Notes under the pieces: generated by a model | What the model was told of the DNA's origin: nothing | Databases searched by the model: none | The model's input: the letters and a program-made list of their open reading frames with translations, nothing else | Shown: positions 1 to 5,117 of the stretch, piece after piece | Position numbering within the stretch: the first letter of the stretch is position 1 | Layout of the letters: each line of letters begins with the position of its first letter | Position numbers and translations under genes: made by a program | NCBI GenBank assembly: GCA_030527565.1 | Contig: JAUNAO010000041.1 | Coordinates: forward strand, 1-5,117 | Origin: Candidatus Saccharimonadota bacterium | GTDB taxonomy: Bacteria > Patescibacteriota > Saccharimonadia > Saccharimonadales > Saccharimonadaceae | Length of the DNA: 5,117 nucleotides | Direction: 5' to 3'

Positions 1-174
1 ACAGATCTTCGGGCGAAGGCAGCAGAGAGCAGTTTAGCCTCTAATCCGGATCCGGATTTTGTTGACGATTCGGATTACGTAAAAGATTTTGAAAAAACTG
101 GGCGGTTTGGCTGGGTGTGGGCGGTTTTAGTTGTGGCTGTAATTGTTGTGATGGCAATACTTTTAATCAAGTAA
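1..174 (+). CDS. C-terminal end of a membrane-anchored protein (5' partial)
   Basis: An open frame enters from the left edge and ends at TAA 172-174, leaving 57 residues. Residues 16-25 are acidic (D17, D19, D22, D23, D25, with a Pro-Asp repeat). After a short charged stretch (VKDFEKTGRFG), residues about 37-56 are an uninterrupted hydrophobic run (starting WVWAVLVVAVIVV), and one lysine closes the protein. This is the pattern of a single C-terminal transmembrane helix with the preceding linker probably in the cytoplasm, as in a tail-anchored protein or the last helix of a longer membrane protein. I do not recognise the family and the body of the protein lies outside the window. Alanine codons are mixed here (2 of 7 are GCG), unlike ftsE. 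The gene ends 19 nt before pheS, and its last codons lie where a pheS -35 element would fall. The coding call is well supported; the function is unknown. Confidence 0.75.
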   Translation, partial: TDLRAKAAESSLASNPDPDFVDDSDYVKDFEKTGRFGWVWAVLVVAVIVVMAILLIK

Positions 175-177
175 TTA

Positions 178-186
178 TGGTATAAT
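178..186 (+). promoter_or_regulatory. Extended -10 promoter for pheST, likely leaderless
   Basis: TGG-TATAAT at 178-186 is a perfect -10 hexamer (181-186) with the TG extension one base upstream. No good -35 is visible at 15-19 nt spacing (the 17-nt position reads TACTTT), which fits extended -10 promoters that need little -35 contact. Only 7 nt separate the hexamer from the pheS ATG at 194, so transcription should start at about 193-194, giving an mRNA with essentially no 5' leader. No Shine-Dalgarno sequence lies upstream of this ATG, which agrees. The site is read from sequence; the start of transcription is inferred. Confidence 0.7.
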
Positions 187-193
187 ATATTCT

Positions 194-1150
194 ATGGATG
201 AACTCGAGAAATTAAAATTAGAACTTAAGAATTTGAATATTGAATATGCGAAGATTAAGACGGTCGCGCCAGAAAAGCGAGGCGAGTTCGGGCGGGAACT
301 TAATGCGAAGAAGAATGAAATTTTAGCGAAGATTGCAGCGGAAGAAGAACGTTTGCTTGATACGGAAGCCCCTGCGATTGATGTGACAGCACCGATGGGC
401 GTGAATGAGAAGATGCCGGAAGTTTATCCAGTTTTTCAGGGTTCGAAGCATCCTTTAATGACGGAGTTAGACCGAGTAACGGGAATTTATCAGGCGATGG
501 GGTTTGATGTAGTTGAATCTAGGCAGCTCGATGACGAATTTCATATGTTTGATAGTTTGAATTTTGCGAAGGAGCATCCGGCGCGGGATGGGTATGATAC
601 TTTCCGAACAGAGGAGGGGTTGATTCCGCCGGCACATACTTCAACAATGCAACATCGAGTTTTGAAGGCGTATCGTGATAAGTTAAAAAATGGTGGGGAG
701 ATTGCGGTTGTTGTTCCTGGGCGGGTTTTTAGAAATGAGGATGTCGATGCGACACACGAACACACATTTTATCAGTGTGAGGGAGTTTATGTTTCGAAAA
801 ATTGTACGATGGGGGATATGTTGGGGATTTTACGAGAGTTTTTTGAAAAGTATTATGAACAGAAATTAAATATCCGGACGCAGCCTGGCTATTTTCCGTT
901 TACGGAGCCGAGTTTGGAGTTCTTGATTGAGAAGCCGAAGACGCTGGGCGGGAAGAAAGGTGATTTTCTTGAAATGCTGGGGTGTGGGATGATTCATCCG
1001 AATGTTTTGAAGATGGCGGGGATTGATCCGAATGAGTATCATGGTTTTGCGTGGGGCGGGGGGATTGATCGATTGGTGATGCTGAAATATGGGCTTTCGG
1101 ACGTGCGAAATTTCGAGTCGGGCAACCTTAATTTCTTGAAGGAGTTTTAA
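194..1150 (+). CDS. pheS: Phenylalanyl-tRNA synthetase alpha subunit
   Basis: This is the catalytic subunit of the cytoplasmic (alpha-beta)2 enzyme that activates phenylalanine with ATP and charges tRNA-Phe. Its 318 residues start with a short charged helical arm (about 2-57), followed by the class II synthetase core. Motif 1 lies near 87-104, the phenylalanine/ATP-site element HTSTMQ at 148-153 (H148, S150, Q153), motif 2 at 172-197 with VPGRVFRNE and FYQCEG (R180, Q194, E196), FPFTEPS at 234-240, GCGMIHPNV at 263-271, and motif 3 GFAWGGGIDRL at 284-294. A286 matches the pocket alanine known from E. coli PheS (A294). W287 replaces the phenylalanine found in E. coli, and the usual arginine-threonine before HTS reads Pro-Ala. 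The start is fixed by an in-frame TAA at 164-166 with no start codon between. The arm is shorter than in E. coli (327 residues overall), mainly in its first helix. The gene sits 3 nt before pheT. Confidence 0.98.
   Translation: MDELEKLKLELKNLNIEYAKIKTVAPEKRGEFGRELNAKKNEILAKIAAEEERLLDTEAPAIDVTAPMGVNEKMPEVYPVFQGSKHPLMTELDRVTGIYQAMGFDVVESRQLDDEFHMFDSLNFAKEHPARDGYDTFRTEEGLIPPAHTSTMQHRVLKAYRDKLKNGGEIAVVVPGRVFRNEDVDATHEHTFYQCEGVYVSKNCTMGDMLGILREFFEKYYEQKLNIRTQPGYFPFTEPSLEFLIEKPKTLGGKKGDFLEMLGCGMIHPNVLKMAGIDPNEYHGFAWGGGIDRLVMLKYGLSDVRNFESGNLNFLKEF
1139..1144 (+). promoter_or_regulatory. Shine-Dalgarno site for pheT
   Basis: AAGGAG at 1139-1144, inside the last codons of pheS, lies 9 nt before the pheT ATG at 1154. 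This is a near-ideal ribosome binding site. It contrasts with the absence of any such site before pheS and ftsE, and fits initiation of an internal operon gene. Confidence 0.85.
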
Positions 1151-1153
1151 TTT

Positions 1154-3547
1154 ATGAAAATTTCATTAAATTGGTTAAAAAAATATGTTGATATTAAGGT
1201 TTCGGACGAGGAATTAGTGCGATTAATTGGTGCGCGGTTGGTTGAAGTTGAGGGTGTGATCGACGAGACGCATAAATACGATAAGATTTATGTTGTTCGA
1301 GTCGAGTCGGCGGAAAAAATTCCGGAGACGCATTTAACTTTGTGTCAGATTAATGTCGGGGCGGACGAGTTAGTACAAGTTGTTTGTGGGGCGCCGAATG
1401 TGCGTGAAGGGATGCTTGCGGCATGGATTGCGCCTGGGGCGGTGGTTCCAGCGAGCGTGAAGGAAGATGCGCCGTTTGTGATTGGTAAGCGAAAGATGCT
1501 TGGGAGATATGAATCGAATGGGATGCTCGCGGGGGCGGATGAATTGGATTTTGGGGACGATCATTCGGGGATTGTAGAAATTGATCCTGAGGAAGCGCGG
1601 CCTGGTGATTTGCTCGCGGATGTTTTTGATTTGAACGATTCGATTTTGGAAATTGAAAACAAATCTTTGACGCATCGGCCGGATTGTTTCGGTTTGATTG
1701 GATTTGCGCGGGAAGTGTTTGGGATTTTGGGGAACGAGGGTGAGTTTTCGGAAGAGGAACTTTCGAGGGATTTATTAGAGCCGAAAATGCGACGGGAGTT
1801 TTTACACGTTGAGAAAGATATTAAAATTAAAATTTCGGATCCGAAAATTTGCGCGCGGTATGTTGGGCTAGTTTTAGCGAAGCATGGCGAAATTAAGAAA
1901 AAATATTTGACTTTTACGGATACGGTGCTCGCGAAAGCGGGAATGCGACCGGTTAGTCCGATTGTCGATGCGACGAATTATTTGATGCTTTTGACGGGAC
2001 AGCCTCTGCACGCGTTTGATTATGATAAATTTGTTCAGGTTGGTGGGACGGAAACGGCGGAAGTTAATGTTCGATTGGCGCGAGAAGGCGAAAAACTAGA
2101 GTTGCTTGATGAGAAGGAAATTGAGCTGGCGCCGTTTGATATTGTGATTTGTTCTGGGGACACTCCAGTTGCGCTGGCGGGGGCAATGGGTGGAAAGTCG
2201 ACGGAAGTTGATGAAAATACGAAGAATATTATTTTAGAATCGGCGACGTTTAGTCTTTATAATTTACGAAAGACGCAGATGCGACACGGGATTTTCTCGG
2301 AGGCGATTACGCGATTTACAAAGGGGCAACCTGGATATCAGGCGCTCGCAGTGGCTTTGAAATGTGCGGAACTTTTGAAGGATGGCTTTAAGTTTGCGAC
2401 GATCGCGGACGAATATCCTGATGAAGTTGTTCCGAGTGTGATCAAAATTTCGACGGAGCAGATTAATGGATTGCTCGGGACGGATTATTCGGAAGAATTG
2501 ATTAGCAAGACTATAAAGAGTGTGAATTTTGAGGTTTCGGTTCGGGGCGGCGAGTTTGAAGTTAAAGCGCCGCTTTGGCGAACAGATATTCATATTCCGG
2601 AAGATGTGATTGAAGAAGTTGGGCGACTTTTGGGTTACGATAATATTTTGCCGACGCTGCCTCTGCACGCTACTTCATCGCGAAATAAAATGTGGGATCT
2701 AAAAACTCGGGCGCGTGAGATTATGGCGTCGTTTGGGGCGAATGAAGTTTTGACTTATAATTTCGTTTCGGAAAAGTTGCTCATGAAGGCTGGGCTTTCG
2801 GCGGAGAATTCTTATAAAATTATTAATTCAATTTCGCCGGAGTTACAATATGTCAGGCAGTCGATTGTGCCGAGCTTGCTCGATAAGGCGTTTGTAAACC
2901 AGAAGATTCCGTATGATCAGTTTGCGCTGTTTGAAATTAATAAGGTTTATCAAAAAGCGTGGGGGCTTGATGCGGAAGAAGTGCCGGTTGAGAAAATGCA
3001 GATGGGTTTTGTCGTTGCGGAACGAAAAAGCGTCGGGACGGCTTATTATAAGGCACAGAAATTTGCGACGGAGTTTTTGCGAAAGTTAGGAATTTCGGCG
3101 GAGTATGTTTCGGTGATGCGAGATTATGATGGGAATATGATTAGTGCGAACAGAGGTAAAAAGGCCGATTATGATTCGATTATGATTCCCAATGCGGTGA
3201 TTATGCCATTTGAGCCGAAACGAACAGCGGAGATTTTTGCGAATGGGGTGAAGATTGGCGTGGTTGGTGAATTTAAGAATTCGGTACGGCGGAATTTTAA
3301 GTTGGCGGAATATTTGGCTGGGTTTGAGTTAGATTTTGATGCGGTGCTCGGCTTAGTTGCGATGAAAAAAGTTGGAAAGTTTGGGGCGAGAGAAAAATTA
3401 GACGAGACGGTTGAGACGGCTGGGACTTATGCTGAGACTTTGAAGAAGATGCAGGAAAAATACCCGAATGCGGAAATTACGCCAGTTTCGATTTATCAGG
3501 CGGAGGGGTCTGAGACGAAAAACATGACGTTCCATGTTGAAAACTAG
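1154..3547 (+). CDS. pheT: Phenylalanyl-tRNA synthetase beta subunit
   Basis: This is the structural, tRNA-binding and editing partner of PheS, 797 residues. In order: an N-terminal region and EMAP-like tRNA-binding OB domain (about 40-150, with VVCGAPNVREG and SNGML); HRPDCFG at 174-180; the B3/B4 editing domain (about 215-415, with DATNYLMLLTGQPLHAFD at 272-289 and LAGAMGG at 341-347); B5 (about 425-502, ending in DIHIPEDVIEEVGRLLGYDN); the inactive class II-like core (about 505-735); and a C-terminal FDX-ACB remnant (about 738-797). By recalled alignment to E. coli, editing residues H265, E334, T354 and A356 match H286, E362, S382 and A384, so removal of Tyr-tRNA-Phe is probably kept. The last domain is divergent and stops soon after its third strand (MTFHVEN), about 30 residues earlier than usual. 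The start is fixed by the pheS TAA in the same frame one codon upstream and by AAGGAG 9 nt before. The -35 box of ftsE overlaps its last codons. Confidence 0.98.
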   Translation: MKISLNWLKKYVDIKVSDEELVRLIGARLVEVEGVIDETHKYDKIYVVRVESAEKIPETHLTLCQINVGADELVQVVCGAPNVREGMLAAWIAPGAVVPASVKEDAPFVIGKRKMLGRYESNGMLAGADELDFGDDHSGIVEIDPEEARPGDLLADVFDLNDSILEIENKSLTHRPDCFGLIGFAREVFGILGNEGEFSEEELSRDLLEPKMRREFLHVEKDIKIKISDPKICARYVGLVLAKHGEIKKKYLTFTDTVLAKAGMRPVSPIVDATNYLMLLTGQPLHAFDYDKFVQVGGTETAEVNVRLAREGEKLELLDEKEIELAPFDIVICSGDTPVALAGAMGGKSTEVDENTKNIILESATFSLYNLRKTQMRHGIFSEAITRFTKGQPGYQALAVALKCAELLKDGFKFATIADEYPDEVVPSVIKISTEQINGLLGTDYSEELISKTIKSVNFEVSVRGGEFEVKAPLWRTDIHIPEDVIEEVGRLLGYDNILPTLPLHATSSRNKMWDLKTRAREIMASFGANEVLTYNFVSEKLLMKAGLSAENSYKIINSISPELQYVRQSIVPSLLDKAFVNQKIPYDQFALFEINKVYQKAWGLDAEEVPVEKMQMGFVVAERKSVGTAYYKAQKFATEFLRKLGISAEYVSVMRDYDGNMISANRGKKADYDSIMIPNAVIMPFEPKRTAEIFANGVKIGVVGEFKNSVRRNFKLAEYLAGFELDFDAVLGLVAMKKVGKFGAREKLDETVETAGTYAETLKKMQEKYPNAEITPVSIYQAEGSETKNMTFHVEN

Positions 3548-3565
3548 AAGTCCTTATGTTAAAAT
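3537..3565 (+). promoter_or_regulatory. ftsEX promoter overlapping the end of pheT
   Basis: TTGAAA at 3537-3542 (5 of 6 to TTGACA), a 17-nt spacer, then TAAAAT at 3560-3565 (5 of 6 to TATAAT) with TG at 3557-3558 as the extended -10. The hexamer ends 6 nt before the ftsE ATG at 3572, so transcription should start at or next to the A of the start codon, giving a leaderless message. The -35 lies within the last codons of pheT, and the spacer holds its stop codon. All three promoter elements at ideal spacing make this a strong prediction, though it is not experimental. Confidence 0.82.
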
Positions 3566-3571
3566 TAGAGT

Positions 3572-4357
3572 ATGATATTACTCGATTCGGTTACGAAGAA
3601 GTATTCGGGCGATAATTCGCCAGCGCTTGATTCGGTTTCGCTACATATTGAACCAAACGAGTTCGTTTTCTTGGTTGGGAAATCTGGAGCGGGGAAATCA
3701 ACGTTGATTAAAATGATCACGAAAGAGGAAGTGCCGGATTCTGGGAAGATTATTATTGGTGGGATTGATCTTGATTATGTGAAGAAAAAACACATTCCTG
3801 GTTATCGGCGAAGGTTGGGGGTGGTTTTTCAGGATTTCAAACTTTTGCCGCGGCGGACGGTTTATGAGAATGTGGCGTTTGCGCTTGAGATTGCGGGGAT
3901 GAGCGGAAAAGAAATTGCGAAGACGGTGCCGAAGGTGCTTGAGCTGGTTGACCTTTCGGACCAGGCGAAGAAATTCCCGTCGCAACTTTCGGGTGGGCAG
4001 AAGCAGCGAGTTTCGATTGCGCGTTCGGTTGCGCGGCAGCCGAAGATTTTGATTGCGGATGAGCCGACGGCGAACCTTGATCGTTTGACGACGGAAGAGA
4101 TTATTCAGTTGCTGAAAAAGATTAATGATTTTGGGACGACGATTCTCGTTACGACGCATAATGAGAATATTGTGAATAATTTACAGAAGCGGGTGGTGAC
4201 GCTTGCGGATGGTAAAATTGTGAATGATCAGAAAAATAACGGTATTTATAAACTTGATGGGACGCCGGCGCCAAAGATGCCGACGCGAACGATTCAGACG
4301 CCTGGACATGCTTTGAAGAAGCCGGCGGGAAAAACTAATGTGAAACGGATAATTTAG
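3572..4357 (+). CDS. ftsE: Cell-division ABC transporter ATPase FtsE
   Basis: This is the cytoplasmic ATPase of FtsEX, which works at the division site by driving conformational change in FtsX and so activating peptidoglycan hydrolases or their regulators. All ABC motifs are intact: A-loop Y11, Walker A GKSGAGKST at 36-44, Q-loop Q87 (VVFQDFKLL), signature LSGGQKQR at 139-146, Walker B ILIADEP at 159-165, D-loop NLD at 168-170 and H-loop H196. The element RRTVYENVAFAL (94-105) is typical of FtsE, and THN at the H-loop resembles Gram-positive FtsE as I recall it. Identity rests on these and on the ftsX that follows after 9 nt. At 261 residues it is longer than usual (about 220-230): residues 229-261 form a proline-rich basic tail (7 K/R, 1 acidic, 5 Pro). 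In-frame stops at 3560-3562 and 3566-3568 fix the start. Codon bias is extreme: GCG for 14 of 15 alanines and ACG for 17 of 18 threonines. Confidence 0.96.
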   Translation: MILLDSVTKKYSGDNSPALDSVSLHIEPNEFVFLVGKSGAGKSTLIKMITKEEVPDSGKIIIGGIDLDYVKKKHIPGYRRRLGVVFQDFKLLPRRTVYENVAFALEIAGMSGKEIAKTVPKVLELVDLSDQAKKFPSQLSGGQKQRVSIARSVARQPKILIADEPTANLDRLTTEEIIQLLKKINDFGTTILVTTHNENIVNNLQKRVVTLADGKIVNDQKNNGIYKLDGTPAPKMPTRTIQTPGHALKKPAGKTNVKRII

Positions 4358-4359
4358 GA
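4356..4359 (+). promoter_or_regulatory. Shine-Dalgarno site for ftsX
   Basis: AGGA at 4356-4359 overlaps the ftsE stop codon (TAG 4355-4357) and lies 7 nt before the ATG at 4367. A second AGG directly touches the ATG and is too close to act. The motif is short but well spaced, and it favours the ATG at 4367 over the internal ATG at 4439. Confidence 0.6.
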
Positions 4360-4366
4360 TTTTAGG

Positions 4367-5117
4367 ATGGGAAAAAGTACCGGAACAAAAACTAACGATG
4401 CGAGTTTAAAACAGGCGGCGAAGCGTGGTTTGAAGGTGATGAAAAAAACACACGCGAAGCATCCGTTGCGCGAACAGGGTCGGATTATCAAATACGGTTC
4501 GAGTAGTTTTCTTCGGAATTTTTGGTTGTCGAGTGCGGCGACGGCGGTGATGATTGTGACGCTGATTATTTCGTTTGTGACGGTGGTTGCGAGTGTGATT
4601 TTGAATAATACGGCGGAGATGATGCGGGAGAAGATTGATATTACGATTTATCTTGAGCCAAATACGTCGGCGGAAAGTTTAGAGGAGCTCACGGAAATTA
4701 TCAAGACTGATCCGAATATTAAAAGCGTGGCAACTTCGACTTCCGAGGAGGAATATGGGAAGTTCTTGGAAGAGAATAAAGAAAGTGAAGAGCTTGCGAA
4801 TGTTTTAGATGATGAGTTTAAGGAAATTATGTTGTCGAAATTGCAGGCGACGATGCGAATTAAGGTGCATGATGTTGAGAATTTGGAGAGTATAAAAACG
4901 TTGGTTGAGACGGATGAAACTTTTCAAGAATTTTTGGATGACGAGAAGGCACCGACGTATGACGTGAACCAGACGGAGATTGCGACGATTACGTCTTGGG
5001 CGCGGATTGCGCGGACGGGCGGATTGGTGCTTGCAGCAGTGTTTTTAGTGATTTCGATGTTGGTAATTTTTAGTACGATTCGGATGGCGATTTTCTCGCG
5101 ACGAGAAGAGATTTATA
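4367..5117 (+). CDS. ftsX: Cell-division membrane protein FtsX (3' partial)
   Basis: This is the membrane subunit of FtsEX. The window holds the first 250 codons and cuts off after SRREEIY, a conserved FtsX stretch just past the second helix. Order: a basic cytoplasmic N-terminus (1-39: 11 K/R, 2 acidic), the juxtamembrane RIIKYGSSSFLRNFW (39-53), TM1 about 54-79, an extracytoplasmic domain about 80-215, and TM2 about 216-236. The domain begins IDITIYLEPNTSAESLEEL, the typical FtsX pattern, and is rich in Glu and Asp. In other bacteria this loop binds hydrolases or their activators (EnvC, PcsB, CwlO, RipC); the partner here is not in the window. TM3 and TM4 lie beyond the right edge. It is co-directional with ftsE, with a 9-nt gap, and is probably co-transcribed from the promoter before ftsE. 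The N-terminus is about 35 residues longer than the short Gram-positive FtsX form I recall. A start at M25 (4439) is possible but has poorer SD spacing. Confidence 0.95.
   Translation, partial: MGKSTGTKTNDASLKQAAKRGLKVMKKTHAKHPLREQGRIIKYGSSSFLRNFWLSSAATAVMIVTLIISFVTVVASVILNNTAEMMREKIDITIYLEPNTSAESLEELTEIIKTDPNIKSVATSTSEEEYGKFLEENKESEELANVLDDEFKEIMLSKLQATMRIKVHDVENLESIKTLVETDETFQEFLDDEKAPTYDVNQTEIATITSWARIARTGGLVLAAVFLVISMLVIFSTIRMAIFSRREEIY

Noticed and set aside
43..60. Perfect 16-bp palindrome (AATCCGGATCCGGATT) followed by T residues, resembling a short terminator
   Set aside because: It lies inside the upstream coding frame and encodes the Asn-Pro-Asp-Pro-Asp stretch. The hairpin would have only a 6-bp stem with a GATC loop, and the T run is just four bases. 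A tandem Pro-Asp codon repeat explains it.
175..193. Leader attenuator or T-box control of pheST
   Set aside because: Only 19 nt separate the upstream stop from pheS and most of that is the -10 box. There is no room for a leader peptide, T-box or attenuator hairpin.
3500..3575. A frameshift hiding a longer PheT C-terminus
   Set aside because: Reading past the stop in the other two frames gives short tails (one beginning KTRSPYVKI, one KLEVLMLKLE) with no RTLTDEE-like motif of the missing FDX-ACB part.
3556..3615. Tiny ORF of 19 codons starting at ATG 3556 and overlapping the ftsE start
   Set aside because: It contains the -10 box, so it would lie upstream of the predicted transcript start. 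It has no ribosome binding site or coding features of its own.
541..4159. Four long minus-strand open frames at 541-765, 1370-1675, 2264-2668 and 3698-4159
   Set aside because: Each lies wholly inside a confidently identified plus-strand gene. Their translations are rich in Arg and Asn, without recognisable domains. They arise because NCG codons on the + strand give CGN arginine in antisense and few antisense stops.
4348..4353. GATAAT as a separate -10 box for ftsX
   Set aside because: No acceptable -35 (GCGGGA at 17 nt spacing) and no TG extension. The site is made of the last ftsE codons, and ftsX has an SD that fits translation within an ftsEX transcript.
4439..4441. Alternative ftsX start at the internal ATG (M25)
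   Set aside because: The nearby AAGG ends only 2 nt before this ATG, too close for normal use. The ATG at 4367 has AGGA at 7 nt and directly follows the ftsE stop. Not excluded, but less likely.
194..5117. Recoding of TGA to glycine or tryptophan, as in some CPR or mollicute lineages
   Set aside because: The genes read full length without any in-frame TGA, and conserved Gly and Trp positions use ordinary codons. TGA is also not used as a stop in the four terminated genes (TAA twice, TAG twice), so the window does not positively prove its role.

Overview
This 5.1 kb window is densely coding, with every recognisable gene on the + strand and almost no spacer. It reads as a small-genome bacterium of the Candidate Phyla Radiation. 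Candidatus Saccharibacteria (TM7) is my best guess, from gene style and reduced proteins rather than any search. The standard bacterial code fits: none of the genes contains an in-frame TGA and tryptophan is TGG, which argues against the UGA-glycine lineages (Absconditabacteria, Gracilibacteria). Codon choice is strongly skewed to NCG codons and CGA/CGG arginine, most clearly in ftsE.

Layout. Positions 1-174 hold the end of a gene that enters from the left. Its 57 visible residues are an acidic linker followed by one C-terminal membrane helix. Next comes pheS-pheT (194-1150 and 1154-3547), the two subunits of phenylalanyl-tRNA synthetase, 3 nt apart. After a 24-nt gap come ftsE (3572-4357) and ftsX (4367 to the right edge, cut off), the ATPase and membrane subunit of the cell-division ABC complex FtsEX. 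There is no RNA gene, mobile element, CRISPR array or convincing terminator, and no gene-free stretch over 300 bases.

How the genes work together. PheS and PheT form one (alpha-beta)2 enzyme that charges tRNA-Phe. FtsE and FtsX form one complex that couples cytoplasmic ATP hydrolysis to control of peptidoglycan hydrolases outside the cell. The two pairs are functionally unrelated and seem to be adjacent transcription units. Each pair has its own extended -10 promoter, placed so that transcription would begin at or within a base or two of the start codon. Each second gene instead has a Shine-Dalgarno sequence. This suggests leaderless mRNAs at operon heads and SD-led initiation inside operons.

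Most worth a second look: the leaderless/SD split; the ftsE promoter embedded in the pheT stop region; shortening of both tRNA-binding appendages of PheRS (the alpha N-terminal arm and the beta C-terminal FDX-ACB domain); and basic extensions on both cytoplasmic faces of FtsEX. I found no clearly new multi-gene system. The novelty here lies in reduced and decorated versions of known machines.
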